Shown here piece by piece: positions 7,770 to 18,440 of a stretch of 64,000 bases of DNA (positions within the stretch are counted from its first letter, which is position 1; each line of letters opens with the position of its first letter). The notes beneath the pieces are model-generated. The model was not told the DNA's origin, made no database searches, and saw nothing but the letters and a program-made list of their open reading frames with translations. Made by a program: the position numbers and the translations under genes. Source of the stretch: JANQGH01 sp039177555 (GTDB lineage Bacteria; Pseudomonadota; Alphaproteobacteria; DSM-16000; Inquilinaceae); assembly GCA_039177555.1 (NCBI GenBank), contig JBCDFV010000002.1, positions 124,001 through 188,000 on the forward strand. Reading direction: 5' to 3'.

Positions 7770-10700
7770 ACGTCTCGGTCCGGGACCTTCCGGCGCTCTG
7801 CGTGCGGCGGCCGGTCCTGGCCGTGGTCATGAACCTGTTGATCGTGATCGCGGGTGCGGCCGCCCTGATGGGTGTCGAGATCCGCGAACTGCCGGATGTC
7901 GACCGGCCGGTCGTCAGCGTCACGACGACCTATAGCGGTGCCGCGCCGGAAACCGTGGACGCCGAAATCACCAGTCTGATCGAAGGTGCGGTCGCGCGCG
8001 TGTCCGGCGTGGAGTCGATATCTTCGTCCTCGTCGTCCGGTTTCAGCCGCGTGACGATCGAGTTTTCGCCGGACGCCGATTTGCAAGTGGTCGCTGGCGA
8101 CGTGCGCGACGCGGTCTCCACGATCGAACGGCGGCTGCCGGACGGCGCCGAGGCGCCGACCGTCGTCAAGGCCGACGCCGATGCCAGCCCGATCATCCGT
8201 CTTGCGGTCGCCACGGACACGCTGCCGGTCGATCAGTTGAGCCGGCTGGTGGACACCGTGGTTGTCGATCGGCTGGCGGCCGTCGACGGTGTTGCCGACG
8301 TCACCTCCTACGGGGTTCGCAATCCGGTCTTTGCGGTCACCATCGACCCGGTCGCGATGGCCAGCCGCAGCATCTCGCTGGTTCAGCTTGATGAAGCGCT
8401 AGCCCAAGCGGCGGTTGACCTGCCGGCCGGCACGCTGGTGACGACGAACCGCGAGATCCTTGTGCGGGCCGACGCCACGGCGACCTCTGAAGACACGATC
8501 GCGGATCTCTGGGTCGACGGCACGACGCGGGTATCGGACATCGCCACCGTCCATTTGCGGCCGGAGGTCGGTGGATCGGTGACGCACCATAACGGTCAGC
8601 GCTCGATCGGTCTCGGCATCGTCCGCCAGCCGAACTCCGACACGATCGCGATCTCGCATGCCGTGAACGCCGCGATTGCGGACCTAAATGATCAGCTCGA
8701 TGGCGTGACCATCACCAATCTCGCCGACGATGCCGTCTTCATCGAGGGCGCAATCGGCGAGGTGGCGTTCAGCCTGATGATCGCCACGATCATCGTTGTC
8801 GCCGTGGTCTTTCTCTTCCTGGGCTCCGCCGCCTCGACCCTGGTGCCGGCCGTTACCGTGCCGATCGCCATCGTTGGGACGATTGCGGCCATCTGGCTGC
8901 TCGGGTTTTCCGTCAATCTCTTGACCTTGCTCGCCCTGGTCCTGGCCACTGGGATGGTGGTCGACGACGCCATTGTCGTCCTGGAGAGCATCGAACGGCA
9001 TCGCGCCCAGGGCATGGGTCCCCGCGCGGCCGCGGTGTTGGGCACGCGACAGGTTTTCTTCGCCGTTTTGGCGACGACGGCGACCTTGGCGGCGGTGTTC
9101 GTGCCGCTGGCGTTCTTGCCCGGCACGGCAGGCGCACTGTTCACCGAGTTTGGATATGTGCTGGCCATCGCCGTGGTGATCTCGTCCTTTGTCGCCTTGA
9201 CCCTGTGCCCGATGATGGCTTCGCGCCTCGGCGGCACGAGCGACGGGGGTCCGGCGCCGCTGTTTTCGCGCATGCTGGGCGCGATCGGCCGGCCGATTGC
9301 ACGCCTCTACCGGATCGTGCTGCGCGCCTGTCTGGCGGCGCCACTGGTTGTCGTGGCCGTGGCGATCGGCTTCACGGTCGTGGCCTGGGGCATCTTCCAA
9401 GGCTTGCCGCAGCAATTGGTGCCGCCGGAGGATCGGGGCCGCATGTTCGTCGTCCTATCGGCACCGAACGGCGCCAGCTTCGAATACACCGAGGCCCAGA
9501 TGCGCGACGTGGAAGCCTTGGTGAACCCGCTGTTGGATGCCGGCTTGGCCACGGATGTCTATTCGATCGCCGGCGCCGGCCGATCATCGCGCGGCTTTCT
9601 GATCGTCACGCTGGCGCCTTGGGACGAGCGGGACGAGAGCCAGCAGCAGATCATGCGCAGCCTGATCCCCGAACTTCTGGCGCTGCCCGCGGTCAGCGTT
9701 GCTATCCGCAGCCCCAACAGCCTGGGCATACGCGGCGGCGGTACGGGCCTAAGCTTCGCCCTGACAGGAACCGACTACGCCGTGATCGCCGACGCCGCCG
9801 ACGATTTGGTCGAGGAGATGCGCGAGCGCCTGCCGGGTCTGATCGAACCCTCGGTCGGCTTCGATGCCAGCCAGCCGCAATATGACGTCATTGCCGATCG
9901 CGAGGCCGCGGCCGCGCTGGGCGTTTCGATCGACAGCATTGCCCAGGCCATGCTGACCATGCTTGACGGACGCGAGGTCGCGGAGGTCTATGACGGCGAC
10001 GTTGCCATTCCGATCCGGGTCGAGGCGCCGCTGGACGCCGTGAACGATCCCAGCGATTTGGAAAACCTCTATGTTTCGACGTCCGAAGGGCAGGTCGTGC
10101 CGCTCTCGGCCGTGGTCAGCATCGTCGAGACCTCGATTGCGACCTCGTTGCCGCGCGAAGGACAGCGGCGCGCCGTGCCGATCTATGCCAGCCTGGCGGA
10201 AGGCTACGATCTTGGGACGGCGGTAACGGATTTGGAGGCCTTGGCCGCCGAGGTCCTGCCGGAGAACATCGGCATTCTCATGCTGGGCGATGCGGCGGCG
10301 CTGGAGCAAACAGCCTCCGGCACGCTGATCACGTTCGGCATCGCCTTGCTGGTCGTGCTGCTCGTGCTGGCCGCCCAGTTCGAAAGCTTCGTGGCGGCCA
10401 TGATCATCATCGTGACCGTACCGCTGGGCCTTGGGGCGGCCGTCTTGGCGATCGCCCTGTCCGGTGGTTCGATCAACATCTACAGCCAGATTGGTCTGGT
10501 CATGATCGTCGGGCTGATGGCCAAGAACGGCATCCTGATCGTCGAATTCGCCGCCCAGTTGCGCGACCAGGGCCGATCCGTTCGCGAAGCGGTCGAGGAA
10601 GCGTGCGTCATCCGGTTCCGGCCGATCATGATGACCGCCCTGTCCACGGTCTGCGCGGGCCTGCCCCTGGTTCTGGCCAGCGGCCCCGGCATGGAGGCGC

Positions 10701-10909
10701 GCTCGGCGCTGGGCTGGATCGTCGTCGGCGGGCTGGGCTTTGCGACCCTGTTCACACTGTTCGTGACGCCGGTCGCCTATCTGCTGCTGGCCGGGCTGTC
10801 AAAGCCCCGCAGCGACGAGGCCCGCCGGCTTGAGGCCGAGGTGGCGGCGGCAGATGGCTCTGCGTCTCAGCGGTCCAGTCGGAGCACCGTTCCGGATGCG
10901 GCGGAGTGA
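7766..10909 (+). CDS. RND family efflux pump, inner-membrane permease
   Basis: At 1047 residues, this has the normal length of a hydrophobe/amphiphile efflux (HAE-1/AcrB-like) pump, with a helix after about residue 15, a large periplasmic loop, helices from about 335, a second loop and the C-terminal helices. Proton-relay residues are visible: the Asp pair at 400-401 (VVDDAIVV) in helix 4 and Lys920 (LMAKNGILIVEF) in helix 10. It is translationally coupled to the adaptor upstream. The C-terminal tail is short and Ser/Arg-rich. Substrates are likely drugs, detergents or lipids, but nothing in the sequence specifies them. Confidence 0.92.
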   Translation: MNVSVRDLPALCVRRPVLAVVMNLLIVIAGAAALMGVEIRELPDVDRPVVSVTTTYSGAAPETVDAEITSLIEGAVARVSGVESISSSSSSGFSRVTIEFSPDADLQVVAGDVRDAVSTIERRLPDGAEAPTVVKADADASPIIRLAVATDTLPVDQLSRLVDTVVVDRLAAVDGVADVTSYGVRNPVFAVTIDPVAMASRSISLVQLDEALAQAAVDLPAGTLVTTNREILVRADATATSEDTIADLWVDGTTRVSDIATVHLRPEVGGSVTHHNGQRSIGLGIVRQPNSDTIAISHAVNAAIADLNDQLDGVTITNLADDAVFIEGAIGEVAFSLMIATIIVVAVVFLFLGSAASTLVPAVTVPIAIVGTIAAIWLLGFSVNLLTLLALVLATGMVVDDAIVVLESIERHRAQGMGPRAAAVLGTRQVFFAVLATTATLAAVFVPLAFLPGTAGALFTEFGYVLAIAVVISSFVALTLCPMMASRLGGTSDGGPAPLFSRMLGAIGRPIARLYRIVLRACLAAPLVVVAVAIGFTVVAWGIFQGLPQQLVPPEDRGRMFVVLSAPNGASFEYTEAQMRDVEALVNPLLDAGLATDVYSIAGAGRSSRGFLIVTLAPWDERDESQQQIMRSLIPELLALPAVSVAIRSPNSLGIRGGGTGLSFALTGTDYAVIADAADDLVEEMRERLPGLIEPSVGFDASQPQYDVIADREAAAALGVSIDSIAQAMLTMLDGREVAEVYDGDVAIPIRVEAPLDAVNDPSDLENLYVSTSEGQVVPLSAVVSIVETSIATSLPREGQRRAVPIYASLAEGYDLGTAVTDLEALAAEVLPENIGILMLGDAAALEQTASGTLITFGIALLVVLLVLAAQFESFVAAMIIIVTVPLGLGAAVLAIALSGGSINIYSQIGLVMIVGLMAKNGILIVEFAAQLRDQGRSVREAVEEACVIRFRPIMMTALSTVCAGLPLVLASGPGMEARSALGWIVVGGLGFATLFTLFVTPVAYLLLAGLSKPRSDEARRLEAEVAAADGSASQRSSRSTVPDAAE

Positions 10910-10922
10910 TCGTCCGGGCCGG

Positions 10923-12200
10923 TTACCGCAGTCCCAGCCCCATCGCCTGGCGCATGAAGAAGCGTTTGAGCGGTGGCAGCCTGCCGACCATCTCCAGACC
11001 CAGCCCCCGTGCCGCGCGGATCGGCAGAACCCGGTTGGAAAACAGCCGGTTCAGCAGGTCCGTCGTCGCCAGCATGGTGGCATTGTCCGGCCGCCGGCGC
11101 CGTTCGTAGGTTGCCAGCAAACCACGATCGCCTAGGTCGAGGCCAAGCCGCGCCCGATCGATCAGCAGTTCGGACAGCAAGGCCACGTCGCGCAGCCCCA
11201 GATTGAGGCCTTGGCCCGCGATCGGGTGAATGGCATGGGCGGCCTCGCCGATCAGCGCCAGGCGCGTATCCGTGTAACGCCGCGCATGTAGGACGCCGAG
11301 CGGATAACGGAAGCGGTCGCCAAGCAGGCGCACACGCCCGAGATAGTCGCCCATGCGCTCGTTCAGGGCCTTGTTGAAGTCAGGCACTGAGAGGCCGAGG
11401 AAGTAATCCGCGCGCGCGGGCCGCTCGGTCCAAACGATCGACGAGCGGTGATCGACGCCATTGCCCTTTGCCTTGGGCGCGTCGGTCATCGGCAAGACGG
11501 CGAATGGGCCTTCCGGCATGAAATGCTCCAGCGCCAGCCCAGCATGCGGCTTTGCGTGCGCGATGGTGCAGACGATGGCGTGCTGATCGTAGCGCCAGCG
11601 GCGAAAGCCGATGCTGGCGTCCTGGCGCACCATCGAGCCCCTGCCATCGGCACCGATGACGATCTCCGCCTTGATCTGCGTTCCATCGGCCAAGGTCGCC
11701 GTGACGGCCTCGTCGGCGCGGTCTATCGCCGTGACGGTCGCCGGCGCCAGATGGGTTACGGATTTCAGATCGTTGAGCGCGGCGAACTGTGCCAGACGGA
11801 TCAGCCTGTTTTCGACGATATGGCCAAACGGCGCCCCGTCGGATTCCGAGGCCATCTCGCGATGGTCGAAATGCAGAAACAGCGGCTGGCGGTCGTCCGC
11901 AATCCTGATGTCCAAGATGGGCTCGGCATCCGGCAACAAGGGCTGCCAAAGGCCGGCGCTATTCAGCACCTGCTGTGAGCCGAAGGAGATCGCCGTCGTC
12001 CTGCCGTCGAACGGCAGGGCCGCACGCGCCTTCTTGCTCTCGCGATCGGCGACGATCACCGGCAGGCCGGCTTTTCCCAATCTGGCGGCAAGCGTTAAGC
12101 CAGCGAGGCCGCCGCCGACGATCAAGACACGGCAACTTAGTGTCCCGTTCTTTCGGCGCGAGGCGTCTCGCGCGCGTGTCGCGCTTTTTGTCGTAGTCAT
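10923..12200 (-). CDS. UbiH/UbiF/VisC/COQ6-type FAD-dependent monooxygenase
   Basis: From the ATG at 12200 the product has 425 residues; a TTG start at 12242 is also open. The ADP-binding motif VGGGLAGL follows a basic N-terminal extension of about 25 residues. The second FAD motif (IGADGRGSMVR) and the ubiquinone-hydroxylase signature AHAIHPIAGQGLNLGLRD are clear. In this signature the usual GD pair is GE. Family members hydroxylate the aromatic ring during ubiquinone synthesis, and this is the likely role. It is convergent with the RND pump gene and divergent from glnK. Confidence 0.88.
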   Translation of the reverse strand: MTTTKSATRARDASRRKNGTLSCRVLIVGGGLAGLTLAARLGKAGLPVIVADRESKKARAALPFDGRTTAISFGSQQVLNSAGLWQPLLPDAEPILDIRIADDRQPLFLHFDHREMASESDGAPFGHIVENRLIRLAQFAALNDLKSVTHLAPATVTAIDRADEAVTATLADGTQIKAEIVIGADGRGSMVRQDASIGFRRWRYDQHAIVCTIAHAKPHAGLALEHFMPEGPFAVLPMTDAPKAKGNGVDHRSSIVWTERPARADYFLGLSVPDFNKALNERMGDYLGRVRLLGDRFRYPLGVLHARRYTDTRLALIGEAAHAIHPIAGQGLNLGLRDVALLSELLIDRARLGLDLGDRGLLATYERRRRPDNATMLATTDLLNRLFSNRVLPIRAARGLGLEMVGRLPPLKRFFMRQAMGLGLR

Positions 12201-12366
12201 CGGAGGACTTTCCGCCCCGATCAGATGCTTGTCCAGGGACAAGACAGCACACTAACTTGCCTAATTTATAGGCGACAGTTCCCGTTTGCCTAATAATTCG
12301 GCGTCTATGGCTGCGATTGGGCGGATATTCCCCGATTTTGAGCCGAATGACGCGGTGCACCCAAAC

Positions 12367-12382
12367 TGGCACGGTTTTTGAG
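12367..12382 (+). promoter_or_regulatory. Possible sigma-54 (-24/-12) promoter of glnK-amtB
   Basis: TGGCACGGTTTTTGAG sits about 93 bases before the glnK start. It matches the -24 TGGCAC element with correct spacing to a -12 TTG, but the -12 GC is GA. A GGTGCACC palindrome lies just upstream (12354-12361) and resembles NtrC-type half-sites. Nitrogen control of glnK-amtB through NtrC and sigma-54 is well established in proteobacteria. The same spacer carries two copies of TTGCCTAAT (12257, 12286) of unknown meaning. Confidence 0.45.
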
Positions 12383-12471
12383 TCAGTTTTGTGTCGAAGC
12401 TGTATTTCCACGGCAGCAAGGCACCCCGGTCATGAAGAAACCGGGTCATTCGGACTGAATCAGGGGACTGA

Positions 12472-12813
<342 letters not shown>

Positions 12814-12829
12814 TCAAATGAGGACTGAC

Positions 12830-14251
12830 ATGCTGAAGAAATTGGCGCTCGCAACAGGCGCCCTCGGCCTGGTCGGCTTGGCGATGATCGAGCCATCGCT
12901 GGCACAGGAAACCGAAACCGCCGCTGAGGCGGCGGCCGAAACCGTCGAGGCTGCCGCAGAAGCGATACCGGAAATGGGCGTGCCGGCTGAATCGGCTTTC
13001 GTTTTCAACACCTTTTCGTTCTTGATTTCCGGTGCGCTGGTGATGTGGATGGCGGCCGGTTTTGCCATGCTGGAATCGGGCCTGGTGCGGACCAAGAACA
13101 CCGCCGCGATATGTCTGAAGAACATCACCCTCTATTCGATCGCCGGCATCATGTACTACCTGATCGGCTACGATCTTATGTACACCGACGTGAGTGGCTA
13201 CATCGGCAGCTTCTCGCTGTTCTACAACACGTCGGAGGCGGAGTTGGCGCTGTTTGCCGCCGAAGAGCCGACCAATGAGATGGTCGCGGCGGTTGTGGGC
13301 AACGGCTATTCGGTCATGTCCGACTGGTTCTTTCAGATGGTCTTTGTAGCGACCGCAGCCTCGATTGTTTCAGGAACAATCGCCGAACGCGTTCGGTTCT
13401 GGCCGTTCATGATCTTCATCATCGTGCTGACCGGTCTGATCTATCCGATCCAGGGTTCGTGGACCTGGGGCGGCGGCTGGCTCACGGAGATGGGCTTCAG
13501 TGACTTCGCGGGGTCGACCATCGTCCACTCGGTCGGCGGTTGGGCAGCAGTGACTGGCGCTCTTATCATCGGCGCGCGCCGCGGCAAGTACAACAAGGAC
13601 GGCTCGATCAACCCAATGCCGGGTGCAAACCTGCCCTTGGCGACGCTCGGGACGTTCATCCTCTGGCTGGGCTGGTTCGGCTTCAATGGCGGTTCACAGC
13701 TTGCCTTGGGTTCAGCGCTTGACGCTGCGGCCATGGCCGGCGTGTTCGTGAACACAAACCTGGCGGCTGCCGGTGGCGTGGTCGCGGCCATCATCATGAC
13801 CCAGATCATGTTCAAGAAGATCGACCTGACTTTCGCGCTGAACGGCGCGATCGCGGGCCTCGTCTCGATTACCGCCGGTCCTGATCTGACCAACCATTTC
13901 ATGTCGATCATCATCGGCGCGATCGGCGGCGTCATCGTCGTTCTGGCGGTGCCCATCATCGACAGATTGAAGATCGATGATGTCGTCGGCGCCATTCCGG
14001 CCCACCTCGTTGCGGGCATTTGGGGAACGCTGGCGGTCGGCATTTTCGGCGGTGGCAATCTGGGCGTGCAGATCATCGGCATTGCGGCAGTTGGTGCGTT
14101 CGTCGTGATCACTAGCGCGATTGTCTGGCTGATCATCAAGGCCGTTATCGGGCTGCGCGTCTCCGAGGAGGACGAGGTCCTCGGCCTCGATCGGACCGAG
14201 CTGGGCATGGAGGCTTATCCGGAATTCGGACAGGGCTCCCAGCGCGCCTAA
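12830..14251 (+). CDS. amtB: Ammonium transporter AmtB
   Basis: The 473-residue protein begins with a cleavable signal peptide ending near SLAQ and an Ala/Glu-rich linker, followed by eleven membrane helices. The pore twin histidines are in STIVHSVGG (about residue 233) and AHLVAGIWG (about residue 392), and the AMT signature is intact. It conducts NH3/NH4+ across the inner membrane and is blocked by GlnK under ammonium excess. I chose the ATG at 12830, with GAGGA 5 bases upstream; an ATG four codons earlier is possible. A hairpin terminator follows. Confidence 0.95.
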   Translation: MLKKLALATGALGLVGLAMIEPSLAQETETAAEAAAETVEAAAEAIPEMGVPAESAFVFNTFSFLISGALVMWMAAGFAMLESGLVRTKNTAAICLKNITLYSIAGIMYYLIGYDLMYTDVSGYIGSFSLFYNTSEAELALFAAEEPTNEMVAAVVGNGYSVMSDWFFQMVFVATAASIVSGTIAERVRFWPFMIFIIVLTGLIYPIQGSWTWGGGWLTEMGFSDFAGSTIVHSVGGWAAVTGALIIGARRGKYNKDGSINPMPGANLPLATLGTFILWLGWFGFNGGSQLALGSALDAAAMAGVFVNTNLAAAGGVVAAIIMTQIMFKKIDLTFALNGAIAGLVSITAGPDLTNHFMSIIIGAIGGVIVVLAVPIIDRLKIDDVVGAIPAHLVAGIWGTLAVGIFGGGNLGVQIIGIAAVGAFVVITSAIVWLIIKAVIGLRVSEEDEVLGLDRTELGMEAYPEFGQGSQRA

Positions 14252-14296
14252 CTGGCTCCCATGACGGGCCCTGGCTTCGGCCGGGGCCCAACTTCT

Positions 14297-14332
14297 GGCC
14301 CCGAATGGCTTGCCGTTCGGGGCCTTCTCTTT
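14297..14332 (+). terminator. Probable intrinsic terminator after amtB
   Basis: A 9-base-pair stem, GGCCCCGAA (14297-14305) with TTCGGGGCC (14316-14324), has a 10-base loop and is followed by a T-rich tract (TTCTCTTTG). A second GC hairpin (GGGCCC...GGGCCC) precedes it. It lies about 45 bases after the amtB stop. Confidence 0.65.
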
Positions 14333-14512
14333 GCTGTTCACCAGACGTTCCTATCGCGCTGTCCGCCAAGGTCAGGTCTAAGTATCTGCCGGCAAGCAAT
14401 TGATTCAGAAATATTCTGTTTTCGGCGATACCTTGTATCCAGGCCGTTTGGCGGGTATTTTGGAATCAGGTGGCAGTTGGAATCGCTTGATTCGATGGTT
14501 GGTGCGGAATCC

Positions 14513-15772
14513 ATGGTGGCGGAGCGGCTGGAGCGTTTGACGGACTATCCGTTCGCGCGTCTGCGCGCGTTGCTTGATGGCATTCAGCCGCCGCAAGGCC
14601 GCGAGCCGATATCGATGTCGGTCGGCGAACCGCAGGATCCATGTCCCGGTTTCGTCGCCGGCATCCTGGACGCGCATCGCGCGGATTGGAACCGCTACCC
14701 CCCTGTCGGTGGCACGCCGGCCCACAATCAGGCCTGTCTCGGTTGGCTGCGGCGGCGTTTCGGCGCGGTTGCCGACAGGCTGACGCCCGATCAGGTCTTG
14801 CCGCTGTCGGGCACGCGCGAGGGTATGTTTCTGGCCGCGCAGGCCTTGGTGCCGGAAAGAAAGGCCGGCGGGCAACCGGTGGTCTGCCTGCCCAACCCCT
14901 ATTACGCCGGCTACGAAGGCTCGGCGGTCATGTCGGGGGCCGAACCGGTTTATCTGGATTGCCGCGCCGAAACCGGCTTTCTGCCGGATCTGGACGCACT
15001 TGAGCCGGACTTGCTGGCGCGAACGGCCCTGTTCTTTCTGTGCAGCCCGACCAACCCGCAGGGCGTAATCGTGCCGCGGGACTACCTGGTTCGGCTCATC
15101 GGCCTTGCCCGGCAGCATGGCTTCGTGCTTGCCGTGGACGAATGCTACGTCGAGATCTACGGCGATCGCAAACCGATCGGGGCGTTGGAGGCCGCGGACG
15201 GCGATCTGACCGGTCTCCTGCTGTTCCAATCGCTGTCCAAACGGTCCAACGCCGCGGGGCTGCGGGCCGGCTTCGTCGTCGGTGATCGCGCATTGATCGA
15301 GCCGCAGCGGCGCCTGCGGTCCTACTCCACCGCCTGCATGCCGCTGCCGGTTCAAGCGGCCGCCGCCGCCTTGTGGGACGATGACGCGCATGTCGCCGGC
15401 GTTCGCGACCGCTATCGCCAGCGCTTTAACGCGGCCTGTGCGGCGTTGGCGCCCCACCTGCCGTATCAGCGGGCCGAGGCGGGCTTCTTTCTCTGGCTGG
15501 ACGTGGGCGACGGTATGGAGGCGGCGGCCGCCCTTTGGCGAGAAGCAGGGCTCCGGCTGCTGCCAGGTGCTTTCCTGTCGAAGGCCGGGCCGGACGGACG
15601 CTCGGTGGGCGATCCCTATGTGCGCATCGCCGTCGTGCACGACCCGGAAACAATCGCCGAGGCGATGCGCCGTGCCGCGCCGATCCTGGCCCGATCGCGG
15701 GAAAAGGCGGTGGCCGATCTGTCGACGACAAGCAACGATGAGGCGCGCCTGGAGCGTGCCGGAGGTTTGTGA
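14513..15772 (+). CDS. dapC: PLP-dependent aminotransferase, DapC-like (N-succinyldiaminopimelate aminotransferase)
   Basis: This fold-type I class I/II aminotransferase has 419 residues from the ATG at 14513. The PLP lysine is Lys243 in [16 protein letters not shown]; the phosphate-binding and ring-stacking stretches ([39 protein letters not shown]) are all recognisable. The N-terminus ([19 protein letters not shown]) and the internal pattern resemble alphaproteobacterial DapC enzymes of lysine biosynthesis, but other acyl-amino-acid aminotransferases cannot be excluded. An ATG at 14495 is an alternative start. Its stop overlaps the ftsK start by one base, so the two are coupled. Confidence 0.82.
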   Translation: MVAERLERLTDYPFARLRALLDGIQPPQGREPISMSVGEPQDPCPGFVAGILDAHRADWNRYPPVGGTPAHNQACLGWLRRRFGAVADRLTPDQVLPLSGTREGMFLAAQALVPERKAGGQPVVCLPNPYYAGYEGSAVMSGAEPVYLDCRAETGFLPDLDALEPDLLARTALFFLCSPTNPQGVIVPRDYLVRLIGLARQHGFVLAVDECYVEIYGDRKPIGALEAADGDLTGLLLFQSLSKRSNAAGLRAGFVVGDRALIEPQRRLRSYSTACMPLPVQAAAAALWDDDAHVAGVRDRYRQRFNAACAALAPHLPYQRAEAGFFLWLDVGDGMEAAAALWREAGLRLLPGAFLSKAGPDGRSVGDPYVRIAVVHDPETIAEAMRRAAPILARSREKAVADLSTTSNDEARLERAGGL

Positions 15773-18393
15773 TGGCGCGTGCTGCATCCCCGGCAACCGG
15801 CCGGCTTCCGCGAAGCCAGGCATCGCGCGGGCAATCGACGCGACGGCGCCCCCAGCGGGGGCGGTCAACCTCGGCACGATCTAGGGCCCAAACCCGTTCC
15901 TCGCTACTGCCGGAAAGTGTCGCCCTGTTTGTCGGCCAGCGAGCAAAGCAGATCGGCGGGCTGGCGTTGCTGACGGCGGCAGTGCTGCTTTTTGTCGCCT
16001 TGGCGAGCTACAGCTCGACAGACCCGTCATGGAACCGCGTCGGCGGCACTGAAGGCACCCAGAACTGGCTGGGTGCCTTTGGCGCCTATCCGGCCGATCT
16101 GCTGATCCAGACCTTGGGCGGTGCGGGCTATCTCTTTGCCCTGGTGCCGCTGGTTTGGGGCTGGCGGCTTCTTCGCGTTCGGCCGGTCGGGCCGGCCTGG
16201 CTGCGCGTCGCGGGACTGGCCCTGACGGCGCCCGTCGCTGCCGCCATGCTTGCGCCCTTTGCTGCGCCGGCCAGCTGGATCGGCGTGTTCAGTCTCGGTG
16301 GGGCCTTGGGCGCCATGGTGATGGGCTGGCTGGCCGAACAGGCCATGCCGTATTGGGGTTGGATCTCGCCCCAATGGTTCTCTGCCATGCTTGCCGTGCC
16401 GGCCCTGATCCTCGTGCTGATCGCGCTCGGCCTTGGCCTCGGTGAGTGGCGTCGCATCATCGTCTATCTCGTCCGGCAGGGCAGCGCCGGCATCGCCTGG
16501 GGCGCCCGCTATGGCTGGTGGCTGTTGGCGCTTGGCTGGTACTACACCAGGATCGGTGCCGCCTGGCTGTGGCCACGATTGGTTGCCGCTGGTGCGTTCA
16601 CAGCGCGGGGGGCTGAAAGCATGCTTCAGCGCCGGCGCGCCAAGCAGGCGCCGCCGGTTGATCGCGCCGAGCCGGAAGGCATCGATCCCATCGAAATGCC
16701 TTCCGATGACGACCAGTCCGGTTCGGAGCCGCAGGTCGTGCCGCCGAACGCGTCGGCCGCCGTCGCCGCCAAGCCGATCCGCGTGCAAGCGCCGCCGGGA
16801 CCGGCGCCGACCCTGCGCCGTCCGCGTACCGACAGCCGCCAGTCGCGTCTGGAGTTGGCGCCGAGCGCCGAATACGAGCTGCCGCCACTCGACATCCTGG
16901 GCGCGGCCGATCCGGCGACCCGCCCGGCCCAGCAAAGCGAGGCGGCGCTGCAGGAAACGGCGGCGATGTTGGAAAGCGTGCTGGGCGATTTCGGCGTTCG
17001 GGGTTCCATTGTGCGGGTCAATCCGGGCCCCGTCGTGACCCTGTTCGAACTGGAACCCGCGCCGGGCACGAAGTCCAGCCGGGTGATCGGCCTGGCCGAC
17101 GACATCGCCCGGTCGATGAGCGCGGTTTCGGTCCGCGTGGCCGTGGTGCCCGGCCGCAATGTCATCGGCATCGAAATGCCGAACGCGACGCGTGAGATCG
17201 TGCTGTTGCGCGAGATCCTGGAAAACCCGGTCTATGACCGCGCGTCGGGCAAGCTGACACTGGTCTTGGGCAAGGAGATCGGTGGACAGCCGGTCATCGC
17301 CGATCTGGCCCGCATGCCCCACCTGCTGGTGGCCGGTACCACCGGTTCCGGCAAGTCGGTGGCGATCAACACGATGATCCTGTCGCTGCTCTACCGGCTG
17401 CCGCCGGAAAACTGCCGCTTGATCATGATCGATCCGAAGATGCTGGAACTCAGCATCTATGACGGCATCCCGCACCTGCTGTCGCCGGTGGTCACGGACC
17501 CCAAACAGGCTGTGGTGGCCCTGAAATGGGCGGTGCGCGAGATGGAGGATCGTTACCGCGCCATGTCCAAGATGGGCGTGCGCAATGTCGAGGGCTATAA
17601 CCAGCGCCTGCGCGAGGCCAAGCGCAAGGGCGAGAGCCTGATGCGCCGTGTCCAGACCGGGTTCGATCCCGACACCGGCAAGCCGGTGTTCGAGGACCAG
17701 CCACTCGATCTGACGGAACTGCCCTACATCGTCGTCGTGGTCGACGAGATGGCGGATCTGATGATGGTCGCCGGCAAGGATATCGAGGGTGCCATCCAGC
17801 GCCTGGCGCAGATGGCACGGGCGGCCGGCATCCATCTGATCATGGCGACGCAGCGGCCGTCGGTCGACGTTATCACCGGCACGATCAAGGCCAACTTCCC
17901 CACCCGGATCAGCTTTCAGGTCACGTCCAAGATCGACAGCCGTACGATCCTGGGCGAGGGCGGGGCGGAACAACTGCTGGGCCAGGGTGACATGCTCTAC
18001 ATGGCCGGTGGCGGCCGGATCACCCGCGTGCACGGTCCGTTCGTCTCGGACAGCGAGGTTGAGTCCGTAGTCAACCATCTGCGCGCCCAGGGCGAGCCCG
18101 AATACAACGACAGCGTGCTTGAGGACGAAGACGAGGCCGCCGCCATCGACGCCATGCTCGGCGGTGGCAGTGCGCCGGGCGGCGGCAATTCAGGCGACGA
18201 GCTCTATGACCGGGCGGTCGCGCTCGTCGCCCACGAACGCAAGGCGTCGACCAGCTTCGTCCAGCGCCATCTGCAGATCGGCTACAACCGGGCCGCGCGG
18301 ATCATCGACCGCATGGAGGCCGAGGGCGTGGTCTCGAAAGCCAACCATGTCGGCAAGCGCGAGGTTCTTGTCGGCGATCATGGGGGCGATTAG
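15772..18393 (+). CDS. ftsK: DNA translocase FtsK
   Basis: This 873-residue protein has a basic N-terminus, about five membrane helices between residues 60 and 225, a short Pro/Ala-rich linker (about 290-390) and the alpha/beta motor domain with Walker A GTTGSGKS near residue 522, a Walker B ([13 protein letters not shown]) and the [12 protein letters not shown] segment. A winged-helix gamma domain ([15 protein letters not shown]...) at the C-terminus should read KOPS sites. It couples septation to chromosome segregation and dimer resolution. GGAGG is 6 bases before the ATG, inside the end of the aminotransferase gene; a GTG one codon earlier is possible. Confidence 0.96.
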   Translation: MARAASPATGRLPRSQASRGQSTRRRPQRGRSTSARSRAQTRSSLLPESVALFVGQRAKQIGGLALLTAAVLLFVALASYSSTDPSWNRVGGTEGTQNWLGAFGAYPADLLIQTLGGAGYLFALVPLVWGWRLLRVRPVGPAWLRVAGLALTAPVAAAMLAPFAAPASWIGVFSLGGALGAMVMGWLAEQAMPYWGWISPQWFSAMLAVPALILVLIALGLGLGEWRRIIVYLVRQGSAGIAWGARYGWWLLALGWYYTRIGAAWLWPRLVAAGAFTARGAESMLQRRRAKQAPPVDRAEPEGIDPIEMPSDDDQSGSEPQVVPPNASAAVAAKPIRVQAPPGPAPTLRRPRTDSRQSRLELAPSAEYELPPLDILGAADPATRPAQQSEAALQETAAMLESVLGDFGVRGSIVRVNPGPVVTLFELEPAPGTKSSRVIGLADDIARSMSAVSVRVAVVPGRNVIGIEMPNATREIVLLREILENPVYDRASGKLTLVLGKEIGGQPVIADLARMPHLLVAGTTGSGKSVAINTMILSLLYRLPPENCRLIMIDPKMLELSIYDGIPHLLSPVVTDPKQAVVALKWAVREMEDRYRAMSKMGVRNVEGYNQRLREAKRKGESLMRRVQTGFDPDTGKPVFEDQPLDLTELPYIVVVVDEMADLMMVAGKDIEGAIQRLAQMARAAGIHLIMATQRPSVDVITGTIKANFPTRISFQVTSKIDSRTILGEGGAEQLLGQGDMLYMAGGGRITRVHGPFVSDSEVESVVNHLRAQGEPEYNDSVLEDEDEAAAIDAMLGGGSAPGGGNSGDELYDRAVALVAHERKASTSFVQRHLQIGYNRAARIIDRMEAEGVVSKANHVGKREVLVGDHGGD

Positions 18394-18440
18394 CCCAACG
18401 GGACTGTGGCCGCCGTCTCGGCCCGGCTTGCGGCACCCCC

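Noticed and set aside
16027..18078. Very long minus-strand open frame (683 codons) opposite ftsK
   Set aside because: High GC content leaves antisense frames open. The translation is rich in His, Arg, Asp and Gln with no family motif, and the plus-strand gene is unambiguous FtsK.
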